Shown here in pieces: positions 24,591 through 32,068 of a stretch of 64,000 nucleotides of DNA (its first letter is position 1; each line of letters opens with the position of its first letter). This DNA comes from Blastococcus colisei (GTDB taxonomy: Bacteria > Actinomycetota > Actinomycetes > Mycobacteriales > Geodermatophilaceae), in the NCBI RefSeq assembly GCF_006717095.1, contig NZ_VFQE01000001.1, forward strand, positions 2,790,001 through 2,854,000, in the 5' to 3' direction. Under the pieces are notes generated by a model. The model worked only from the letters and a program-made list of their open reading frames with translations, did no database searches and was not told where the DNA came from. Position numbers and translations under genes: made by a program.

Positions 24591-27296
24591 TCACAGACCG
24601 AGCAGATCACTCGGCAGGGGCCTCGGCGCGGGTCCCCCCGGAGTCGGACGCCCCCTCACCAGCGCCCACTCCGCCATCGTCAGGGTCGTACGGAGATCGG
24701 CGCGCCCCTTGATCCCGAACTTCGTGTAGACGTGCGCCAGATGGGCCTCGACCGTCCGCACCGACACCACCAGCTGATGGGCGATCTCCTGGTTGCTCAA
24801 GCCCTGGACGGCGAGCCGGGCCACCTCCTCCTCCCGCGAGGTCAGCGCGGGAGGAGCCAGGAGGTCGAGCGCGGGCGTGTCAGCCAGGCCGCAACCCCGC
24901 GCAAGGGCCGCCGCCCTCGCGCGGGAGACCGCCGCCGCACGCCGGTCTCCCGCCCGTTCGTGCGCAGCAGCCGCCTCCGCCGCGGCGTCCGCGGCGAACA
25001 ACAGCGCTCCGGCCCCCTCGAAACGGTGGCCGATGGCGTCGAGTCGATCCCCGGCTCCGACGGCGACTGCCTCGGCGTGTGCTGCGAGATCGACCACGAA
25101 GGGCGAGTCGAGCCGCTCGGCGAGATCTCGCAGCCTCTCCACGACCTCGGCGGCACGCCCGTAGCGCAGGGCACAGTGCAGGACGATCGCCTCGACGGCC
25201 GACTGCCCTTGTCGAGCGGCGAGGGCCGCGGCATCGAGGACGAGGCAGCCGGCGTCCGCGCTGCGGTTCTCCGCACCCGCCAGCCATGCCTGGGCGAGAC
25301 GGGCCTGGGGGTCGAACACCCTGACCGGCCCAGATGGGGTGCTGCCCAGGTCGCCCAGGAGCTCCCGGGCGCCGGGGCGGTCACCGCTGAGCGCCTTGGC
25401 CATCGCGAGCAGCTGACGGCAGAGCCCTTCCAGGCCGACCGGGTCACCCCGCCGAAGACCGCCGAGGGCCTCGACGAGCCAACGGGTCGCCGGGCGTATC
25501 CGGCCGCCGGCCAGTGCCGCCCACCCGCGGTGCAGGCAGGCGATGGCGTCTCCGGCCCATTCCGGCGCCATGAGGTTGCTGCGATGCAGTTCCGCCGCGC
25601 GACGTTCCAGGTCGTGGATGCGCCCGGTCAGGTGGAGCGCCATGACCTCCGCCTGAGCCAGGACCACGCGCGCGAACGCAGCTTCGACGCACTCCCTCTC
25701 GGAACGGAGGGCCGCCCATCCCGCGCTGGTGGTCGCGAGCGCCTCTGTGGTGCGACCGGTCACGGCCAGCCCCGCGGCCGCGGCCGCGGCGGCCAGGGGA
25801 CGGGAGGCATCGCCGTGCCCGCCCGAGGACAGCACGGGCGTGGCCAGTCGCACGGCGCGCTCGGGGTCCCCGCCGAGGAACGCCAGGACCGCCTCGGCCG
25901 CCGCCAACACCGCACGAGCTTCTTCCGAACCGACGGTGGCGGCCGCCTCGCGGAGCGCGGCAGCGGCGTCCTCGCCCCGTCGCAGGCCACAGAAGAGCGT
26001 CAGCGCCCGCGCCGCGGTCAGCCGGGCGCGGTCGTACTCCGTGGCGACCACCCGCGTCGCCTCGATCGCGAGCTGGACGCTCCGCTCCGGTCGGCCCAGC
26101 CACCGGGAGGCATCGACGAGCTCGAGGTGGGCCCGTGGGTTCGCACCCGCGTCGATGCCGGCACGCGCCAGCCTTTCGGCCGCAGCGTGGTCCAGCATGG
26201 CGTTCGCGCGCCGGGCAGCCTCTGCCAGCATGGGGGCGTCCGGTGCCGACACACCGCTGTCGAGCAGGGCGACGCACCGGCGCACCAGCTGACCATCGAG
26301 CCCGTTCCCGGTCCGTTCCTCGGCGAGCCGGCGCTGGATGAAGCACATGGCCGCCGCGGGAGCCTGGCTGCGAACCACCTCCACGTACAGCGGATGGCCG
26401 GCACGGACCGCACCGGATCCGCCCTCGGCGTCCGTGACTACACCGCGGCGCGCCAGGGAGGCGACCGCTTCCGGACTGCTCAGCGCGGCGAGCTGGTGGA
26501 CGCTCACCGGTTCAGCGGTCGCCAGCACCTCGAGCGCCCTCCACTCGGTGGCGTCCAGGTGCCCGAGCTGCGCGAGGACGATCTCGGTCAGGCGTCCTGA
26601 CGGGACCACGGGCCCCTCCCAGCGCCACAACCCGCAGGAACTCCCCAACCGTCCGGTGCGCACGCCGTCCTCGAGGAGCTCCCGGAGGAACAGAGGGCTC
26701 CCCTGGCTCAGCCGCCAGAGCCGCTCACCGGTCCGCGTCTCGACGTCCCCGCCCAGCGCCTGGCTGATCAGCCGCTCCGTGTCGGACCGTCGCAGCGGCT
26801 GCAGCTCGATCCGCGTGGCCAGCCCGTCCTTCCACAGGGGCGCGGCGGGGTCCGGCGTGGCGTTCCCGGTGCGTACGGACAGCACGAGCGTGACCGCGCC
26901 ACTGGCAGCCAACTGGTGCAGCAGGGTGACCGACAGTGGGTCCAGGAGGTGCACGTCGTCGACGCCGAGGACCGGCACGGGGCCGGATCCGTCGCCAGCG
27001 ATGGCGTGTGCCGCTCGTTGGAGCAGCACGAGCGCGTCCGAGGAGACGTCGATGGTCGCCAGGAGGTGCGCCAGCGCACCCAGAGGGACGAACGCCGCCG
27101 CACCCGTTCCTCGGGCCCACCGTGTCGGCTGCCCCGCGCGCTGGGCCAGGGACAGGGCCTCGCGGGCAAGCCGCGTCCGTCCCACCCCGGCCGGCCCCAC
27201 GATGACGAGGCTGCGGGGTGGCTCGTCCTCCAGCGCGGAGGCGATCGCCGCGCAGGCGGCGTCCCGGCCGACCAGTGCCCAGCGCCCCTGGTCCAT
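24591..27296 (-). CDS. Large ATP-binding LuxR-family (LAL-type) transcriptional regulator, cassette A
   Basis: A 901 aa regulator. An N-terminal STAND/AAA-like ATPase (residues ~5-250) has a Walker A variant GPAGVGRT (34-41, Arg replacing the usual Lys) and Walker B VLGVDDVHLLD (109-119). A long helical repeat region (~300-820) resembles TPR-like sensor arrays. A C-terminal LuxR helix-turn-helix (~835-895) reads LTSREEEVARLAVQGLSNQEI and SVRTVEAHLAHVY. I chose the ATG at 27294-27296 (MDQGRWALVGRD) because the paralogue starts at the same place. Likely role: activator of the peptide/protease cassettes; inferred from position only. It is convergent with bldD. Confidence 0.85.
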   Translation of the reverse strand: MDQGRWALVGRDAACAAIASALEDEPPRSLVIVGPAGVGRTRLAREALSLAQRAGQPTRWARGTGAAAFVPLGALAHLLATIDVSSDALVLLQRAAHAIAGDGSGPVPVLGVDDVHLLDPLSVTLLHQLAASGAVTLVLSVRTGNATPDPAAPLWKDGLATRIELQPLRRSDTERLISQALGGDVETRTGERLWRLSQGSPLFLRELLEDGVRTGRLGSSCGLWRWEGPVVPSGRLTEIVLAQLGHLDATEWRALEVLATAEPVSVHQLAALSSPEAVASLARRGVVTDAEGGSGAVRAGHPLYVEVVRSQAPAAAMCFIQRRLAEERTGNGLDGQLVRRCVALLDSGVSAPDAPMLAEAARRANAMLDHAAAERLARAGIDAGANPRAHLELVDASRWLGRPERSVQLAIEATRVVATEYDRARLTAARALTLFCGLRRGEDAAAALREAAATVGSEEARAVLAAAEAVLAFLGGDPERAVRLATPVLSSGGHGDASRPLAAAAAAAGLAVTGRTTEALATTSAGWAALRSERECVEAAFARVVLAQAEVMALHLTGRIHDLERRAAELHRSNLMAPEWAGDAIACLHRGWAALAGGRIRPATRWLVEALGGLRRGDPVGLEGLCRQLLAMAKALSGDRPGARELLGDLGSTPSGPVRVFDPQARLAQAWLAGAENRSADAGCLVLDAAALAARQGQSAVEAIVLHCALRYGRAAEVVERLRDLAERLDSPFVVDLAAHAEAVAVGAGDRLDAIGHRFEGAGALLFAADAAAEAAAAHERAGDRRAAAVSRARAAALARGCGLADTPALDLLAPPALTSREEEVARLAVQGLSNQEIAHQLVVSVRTVEAHLAHVYTKFGIKGRADLRTTLTMAEWALVRGRPTPGGPAPRPLPSDLLGL

Positions 27297-27482
27297 CAGG
27301 AGCTCAGGGTGTCCGTCGGCCCACGAGGTGGACGCCGACCACGTCGCTGACCGGTCCCTCTCTGCAGACGCGTCATCTCGCGCTCGGTGACCACAACCGC
27401 TCCCCCCGGGACCCCATCCGCGAGCCCGTGCGGCGGACCCTAATGAGGTGGGGAGATCACCGGGGGTGACGCGACCACAGCG

Positions 27483-27496
27483 GTACGAATTCGTAC
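27483..27496. promoter_or_regulatory. 14-bp perfect palindrome between protease 1 and its regulator
   Basis: GTACGAATTCGTAC is self-complementary over 14 bp and is AT-rich for this genome. It lies ~190 bp upstream of the regulator ATG, in the 250 bp gap between the protease stop and the regulator start. It could be an operator. I find no clear counterpart in the corresponding gap of cassette B (34778-35014). Confidence 0.35.
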
Positions 27497-27546
27497 AGGA
27501 ACACACCCGTCCGCTCGTCGATTCCTGACCGAGCGTGGCCTGTCGG

Positions 27547-30500
27547 TCACCAGCCGGTGGCTGGAACGGGCGCAGGGGGCGACCAGCCGACGGACACTCC
27601 CGACGGCCCGGCTGTGACCACGGACGGCGCAAAGGGTGTTGGCTGCGCCTGCAGCCATTCCGTCAGGACGGCGACGACCTCGGGCCGGTCCGCCGAGCGG
27701 CCGTCCAGCCGGGTCACCACGATCTCGTGGCGGGGACCAGCGCCCGGGTCCTCCCCGCTCCCGGTGGGCACCGCCGCGACCTCGACGGTGTGTTCCACGG
27801 TCAGCCCGGCGAGCACCACGAGGACCCGGGCATCCACGCTGCCGTTCCGGAGTGCGGTCAGGACGTCGGGCTCCGCGAGCAAGCGGGGACTGGAGGCGAG
27901 AAGCCTGCCCAGCCTCTGCTGCGCCACGACCGCGGGCCCTGCCGCGTGCCGCCCGGCCGCCGCCTCGGCGGCGTGCCGCTCCACCGCCGCCATGCGATGT
28001 CGCATCTCGGCCGGCGGGAGCGGCAGGACCGTCAGCGACGTGGCTCCGGCGCCGAAGCCGGCCGCCGCGCCGGTCACGCCGCCGACATCGCCGACCTCCA
28101 CCGTCCAGATCGCTGCGGCCGCGTCCGGCGCCGTGGTGAGGACCAGCCGATCCTCGGGGACGCCGTCGCGGAGGAGGTCTCCCCACAGACGGACGGGCAC
28201 GGCGACGGTGCCGCCCGTGGAGGCGGGCCCGGTGATCCAGGCGGCCAGCTCCCGGTGCGGCAGGCCTCCGGCGGCCACAGGGAGGAACAACCCGCCCACC
28301 ACGATCACGACCACCGCGGGGACGGCCACGGCGACGCGCAGCAGTGGGTGCGGCCGTTCCTCCGGACGTCCGCGCGCGAGCGCGTCGGTGACGAGGGCCG
28401 CCAGGCCGGCGGCCGCCACGACCGCCAGCAGGAGGGCCCCCTCGGCCCCCCTCCACGGCAGCACCGCCAGGACCACCAGCGTCGCAGCGGCCATGGCGTG
28501 CGGCCGGAGCCAGCGGACGACGAGCCCGACGACGACCACCAGCCCGACGGCCAGGAGGAGCACGGTCCGCTCCGACCCGTCCAGGGACAGGTCCCGGGAC
28601 CTTCCCGCCGGCACCGCACCGAAGGCGCCGAATGCGCCGACTGCGAGCAGCAGGGCCATCGCGAGCCACACCGCGGGATCCGCCATCCCGCTCCGTCCCC
28701 GCACGGTCGTGTACCGCCGACCGGTGACCGGGTGCGCCGGATGCGCGGCGGTGCCGTTCGCCGGCACCGGTGCGACCGACCGTCGTGGCCGTCCCGTGCC
28801 CGGCTGGCCGTGGGTGAGGACGGCGGCGAGGCCGGCGGCCAGCGGCACCGCGAGCAGGGGCTCGGTGACCACCCCGACCGCGATCGCGAAGGCCCCGAGG
28901 AGCATCGCCGGCCGACGGCGCACCAAGGCCACTGTCAGCGCGCCGCCTGCGGCCCACGCGGCCCCGAGGAGGGAGGGCCCGGCCGTGGCCAAGGCCGTCA
29001 CTGCCGGGCCCATGGCCACGGTCGCGGCCAGGGGCACGGCCACGGCGAGCGGTCGCAACCGGCGCGTGGCCACGAGCACCAGCACGCAGATCACGACGAC
29101 GCCCGACGCGACGACGGCCGGTTCCCGGCCACCGGTGAGCACCGTGGCGTGGCGGTCGAAGGCCCCCGTCAGGGCGGCGTAGCCGACCAGCTGCTCACGT
29201 GCCGGCCACTCCCCCGGTCCGACCGTCGGGCCGCCGTCGATGCCCCGCACCGCGGCGAGCGCGCCGGCGACGAACCGCGCCTCCCCCGTCGTGGCGGGGT
29301 GCGCCGACGCGACGGCGGCTACCCGCGCGACGAGCAACGCACCGAGGGCACCCAACGCCGTGAGTGCCACTGCACGACGCACGGCCGGCTGCCCGGCGAC
29401 GCTCATCCGCGCCCACCGCCAGCGCGCGGCGAGAACCCGGTGGAGGAGGCCCGCCAGTGACCAGAGGATCAAGCCGACGCCGATCCAGGGCAGGGCCAGG
29501 AGCAGGAGCTGGAAGACGCCCAGCGTGGTGACGGCGACGTCACCGGTCCGCGCCGCTGCGTCCAGGCGCCGGAGGTACTCCAGGGTCGCCTCCCAGGCCG
29601 CGGGCAGGAGCCGGGGCACCGCGATGAGGAAGGCCACCAGGTACAGGGTCAGCACCGGGACCACCACCACGACCCAGAGCAGGACCAGTCGCCGGGCCCG
29701 CGGCTTGAGCTGACGCATCAGCGGGTGCGCCGGGCGCCAGGGAAGGAGGCTCCCGAGCACCGGCCTGACGTACCCGAACAGGTCGGGGACACCGAGCAGG
29801 TCGGCGAGGACGTAGTAGCCATCCATCCGGAGCAGGGGCAGGAACTGCCAGGCCGTCTCGACGTGCTTCCCGATGAGCGCGAGGAGCAGCCACGGCTCGC
29901 CCGTGCCGATGTACACCAGGCCCAGCCCGAGCATGAAGACGGCGTTGAAGTAGACGCCACCCAGATCCGTCCGCAGCCGCCCGACGCGGTCCAGTCGGTA
30001 GCTGTCGGTGACCGTGCTGTAGAAGGCCGGCCAGACCAGGTAGAGGCCGACGCCGATGTCGCCCGGGCGGGCCCCGCCGTACCGGCAGGCGGTGACGTGG
30101 CCGCACTCGTGGACGGCGGACGCCACGATGCCGAGGCCCAGGATCGCGAGGATCAACGTGGGGTGCAGCGCTATGTCACGGACGCCGGCCACCATGCGGC
30201 CCACGACGTCCCCCTGCGCGACGATCCAGAGGTCGGTGACGACGAACGCAGTCAGGAGCCCGATCCAGACCGGCCGGACGAACAGGACCCGGAAGAATCC
30301 GGCGATGCGCCATGCCACACCGGCGGAGATCACCCCGACCCGGTAGCGCAGGGCGAGCAGGGGGTCCGACCGGACGGGGGCCGGAGTCGGGGTCGGGGCC
30401 ACGGTCGTTCCGTCCTCGGCAGTGCGCTGGGAGCCGCGGTCGGGCGCGATCAACCCGACGGGCCGCAGCCGCTCCTCCACGAGGAAGGAGACCTGTTCGG

Positions 30501-30762
30501 CCGTGAGGTGCTGCTCCAGCTCCGCCCCGACCTGCGCCGCGACCTCCCCGTCGTCGCGCGTGCCGTCGAGGGAGCACGCCACGCGGTAGAGGAGTCCGGG
30601 CAGTTGCATCGCCTGCCCGTCGGCCCGCTGGACCAGGTACTTGGGTTCCTGGTAGGCCGAGTCCTTGTACTCCCCGAGGAGCTCGATGCCCTCCGCCAGG
30701 CGGTGCACGGGGAAAGCGCCCGCCGTCGAGGGCGTCAGGACGTCGCTGTCCGCCACACGCAC
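27547..30762 (-). CDS. M50-type peptide zinc metalloprotease membrane protein with PqqD-like N-terminus, cassette A
   Basis: About 1,071 aa. Residues ~18-105 resemble a PqqD-like domain (VHRLAEGIELLGEYKDSAY ... VSFLVEERLRPVGL), the fold that binds peptide leaders in many RiPP systems. Membrane spans follow, with the zinc motif HECGH at 218-222 and third-ligand motif RMDGYY (Asp ~314), as in YydH-like peptide metalloproteases. The second half adds many further spans (~350-790) and an exported C-terminal domain (~800-1071). It lacks Cys-peptidase or ABC domains. I prefer the GTG at 30760-30762, which follows GAGGAGG and makes the zinc motif align with the paralogue; a longer start at 30798 abuts a hairpin. 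Probably processes or exports the adjacent peptides. Confidence 0.8.
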   Translation of the reverse strand: MRVADSDVLTPSTAGAFPVHRLAEGIELLGEYKDSAYQEPKYLVQRADGQAMQLPGLLYRVACSLDGTRDDGEVAAQVGAELEQHLTAEQVSFLVEERLRPVGLIAPDRGSQRTAEDGTTVAPTPTPAPVRSDPLLALRYRVGVISAGVAWRIAGFFRVLFVRPVWIGLLTAFVVTDLWIVAQGDVVGRMVAGVRDIALHPTLILAILGLGIVASAVHECGHVTACRYGGARPGDIGVGLYLVWPAFYSTVTDSYRLDRVGRLRTDLGGVYFNAVFMLGLGLVYIGTGEPWLLLALIGKHVETAWQFLPLLRMDGYYVLADLLGVPDLFGYVRPVLGSLLPWRPAHPLMRQLKPRARRLVLLWVVVVVPVLTLYLVAFLIAVPRLLPAAWEATLEYLRRLDAAARTGDVAVTTLGVFQLLLLALPWIGVGLILWSLAGLLHRVLAARWRWARMSVAGQPAVRRAVALTALGALGALLVARVAAVASAHPATTGEARFVAGALAAVRGIDGGPTVGPGEWPAREQLVGYAALTGAFDRHATVLTGGREPAVVASGVVVICVLVLVATRRLRPLAVAVPLAATVAMGPAVTALATAGPSLLGAAWAAGGALTVALVRRRPAMLLGAFAIAVGVVTEPLLAVPLAAGLAAVLTHGQPGTGRPRRSVAPVPANGTAAHPAHPVTGRRYTTVRGRSGMADPAVWLAMALLLAVGAFGAFGAVPAGRSRDLSLDGSERTVLLLAVGLVVVVGLVVRWLRPHAMAAATLVVLAVLPWRGAEGALLLAVVAAAGLAALVTDALARGRPEERPHPLLRVAVAVPAVVVIVVGGLFLPVAAGGLPHRELAAWITGPASTGGTVAVPVRLWGDLLRDGVPEDRLVLTTAPDAAAAIWTVEVGDVGGVTGAAAGFGAGATSLTVLPLPPAEMRHRMAAVERHAAEAAAGRHAAGPAVVAQQRLGRLLASSPRLLAEPDVLTALRNGSVDARVLVVLAGLTVEHTVEVAAVPTGSGEDPGAGPRHEIVVTRLDGRSADRPEVVAVLTEWLQAQPTPFAPSVVTAGPSGVSVGWSPPAPVPATGW

Positions 30763-30800
30763 CCCGGGCACCCCCTCCTCGAACGGAACTCCGGACACGA

Positions 30801-30830
30801 GGAGGGGCGGCCGTGTCCGGCCGCCCCTCC
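30801..30830 (-). terminator. 13-bp perfect hairpin between peptide 1 and protease 1
   Basis: GGAGGGGCGGCCG (30801-30813) pairs exactly with CGGCCGCCCCTCC (30818-30830) with a TGTC loop. It lies 44 nt after the peptide 1 stop. No T-run follows, so it may be a partial terminator or 3'-end stabiliser that makes peptide mRNA more abundant than protease mRNA. Confidence 0.6.
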
Positions 30831-30873
30831 GTGCGACGCCGGGCGCTGCGCGTCAGCGATCCAGCGACCGGGC

Positions 30874-31065
30874 TCAGCCGCCGTAGAAGTTGCTGCCGGC
30901 GGCGGCCGCGGCGAACGCGCTGTTGAGCTGGTCACCACCGACGTTGATGTTGCCGGCATTCACGGCGACGGCGATGGCCAGGTTGCCGCTCTGGCTGGTG
31001 TAGCCGCCCCACGAGTCCATCGTGGTGCGCGCGGGCAGTAGCTCGACCTTCTGGTCCTCGAACAT
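30874..31065 (-). CDS. Small peptide 1 of cassette A (putative secreted/processed peptide)
   Basis: Encodes 63 aa: leader MFEDQKVELLPARTTM, a DSWGGYTSQS hinge, then an Asn/Gly/Ala-rich segment (SGNLAIAVAVNAGNINVGGD) ending FAAAAAGSNFYGG. A ribosome binding site (GAGGAG) lies just before the ATG. Three more paralogues in this window share the leader almost exactly, which is strong evidence of coding. The product has no Cys, no Sec signal and no predicted membrane helix of usual length. It could be a RiPP-like precursor cleaved after the leader or a self-assembling peptide. I do not recognise the family. Confidence 0.85.
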   Translation of the reverse strand: MFEDQKVELLPARTTMDSWGGYTSQSGNLAIAVAVNAGNINVGGDQLNSAFAAAAAGSNFYGG

Positions 31066-31138
31066 GGTGCTCTCCTCAGGGATCGGTATGCCGGGGATCC
31101 GCCACGGGGAGGACGACGGGGGCCTCCCGCCGAGCCTG

Positions 31139-31246
31139 TCCCGCTCGCCCCGTGGGCTGCCGAGATCGGGCCGCGGTCCGAAGTCGACGGCGGAAGTGTC
31201 TGCCGGTCCCGGTAGGCCGGACAACGGTGGGCGGCACCTAACCCGC
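31139..31246 (-). promoter_or_regulatory. Conserved upstream block of peptide 1
   Basis: This ~108 bp block, 74-181 nt upstream of peptide 1, matches the block at 31691-31796 upstream of peptide 2, including the shared string AAGTGTCTGCCGGTCCC, CCGCGGTCCG and CACCTAA (plus strand). Spacing to the start codon is the same within ~4 nt. It probably contains the promoter and operator of the peptide gene. Confidence 0.6.
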
Positions 31247-31365
31247 CGGGCTTCGATCCCTACCTCCCGCCCGGATCACCACGTCCGGCCGGGGCCGCTG
31301 TACGTAGGGAGAGCACCGGCTACTGACCTCGGGACGCCCGCGCCGCAGTGCACGAACGGAAAGGA

Positions 31366-31424
31366 GGGGCGGTCGGGTCCCGACCGCCCCTCCCCGTCCC
31401 GGCCACCGGGAACCGGTGGCCGGG
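31366..31424 (-). terminator. Two stacked 12-bp perfect hairpins after peptide 2
   Basis: First after the peptide 2 stop (minus strand): arms CCCGGCCACCGG (31398-31409) and CCGGTGGCCGGG (31413-31424). Second: GGGGCGGTCGGG (31366-31377) and CCCGACCGCCCC (31379-31390), followed on the minus strand by TCCTTTCC. Both stems are perfect. They probably end or stabilise a short peptide 2 transcript; peptide 1 then has its own upstream block. Confidence 0.65.
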
Positions 31425-31433
31425 ATCGATCCG

Positions 31434-31619
31434 TCAGCCGAAGTTGCTGCCGGCCGCGGCCGCGGCAAAGGCCTCGTTGGCCTGGAACCCGTACAGGTTG
31501 ACGTTGCCGTGGTTCACGGCTGCGGCCACCGCGGTGTTGTAGCTCTGTGAGGTGTAGCCGCCCCACGTGTCCATCGTGGTGCGTGCCGGCAGCAGCTCGA
31601 CCTGCTGATCCTCGAACAT
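31434..31619 (-). CDS. Small peptide 2 of cassette A
   Basis: Encodes 61 aa. The leader MFEDQQVELLPARTTM is followed by DTWGGYTSQS and an Asn/Ala-rich segment (YNTAVAAAVNHGNVNLYGFQ), ending FAAAAAGSNFG. The ATG is preceded by CTGAGGAGA. The C-terminal half diverges more than the leader from the other three copies, while keeping Asn positions and the AAAAAGSNF end. It is the first gene of cassette A, separated from the disrupted regulator of cassette B by 449 bp. Function as for peptide 1: likely a precursor or structural peptide handled by the neighbouring M50 protein; unproven. Confidence 0.85.
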   Translation of the reverse strand: MFEDQQVELLPARTTMDTWGGYTSQSYNTAVAAAVNHGNVNLYGFQANEAFAAAAAGSNFG

Positions 31620-32068
31620 GGTGTCTCCTCAGGATCGGTACTGGGATGGGGTCCGCCAGGAAGAACGACGACAGCGGTCGTCGTCCGGCCTTCCCGCTCG
31701 CTCCGTGGGCGCCGGTTCCGGCCGCGGTCCGGAATCGACCTCGGAAGTGTCTGCCGGTCCCGGAAACGCGGGCAACGGTGGAGAGCACCTAAACCCACCA
31801 CAGCGTGCCGAGGCCTCACCCGGATCACTACTGCGAGCGCACGGCGCCGGTACGCAGCAGAGCGGCCAGGTACGGATTCCCCGAACCCGGGGACCGGGGT
31901 GCCGCCCGGGGTCCCCGGCGACCGGCACGATCCGCCACCAGCACCCGGTTCGTCCGGTCGGGAAGTGCTTCCCGCGGCGGATCGCGCCGGGAACGCCGTC
32001 GTCCGCCGACCGGGACGGCCGCCTGGGGGCGTTCCCTGCCAGTGCGAGGAACCCTCGGTCCTCCACGG
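31620..32068. other. Intergenic region between cassettes
   Basis: These 449 bp hold the peptide 2 leader and upstream block. The first 26 nt of conserved leader (31624-31649) are identical to 38892-38917 before peptide 4. The remainder, 31800-32068, shows no gene: reading frames there are Arg/Pro-rich shadows without family features. No third peptide copy is present. Confidence 0.55.
31691..31796 (-). promoter_or_regulatory. Conserved upstream block of peptide 2
   Basis: About 106 bp, 72-177 nt upstream of the peptide 2 ATG, closely matching the block before peptide 1. CCGGCCGCGGTCCGG (31718-31732) is also found identically at 38987-39001 before peptide 4, at 99 and 102 nt from the respective start codons. 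Conserved sequence at fixed distance indicates a shared promoter/operator, perhaps the target of the LuxR-type regulator. Confidence 0.6.
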
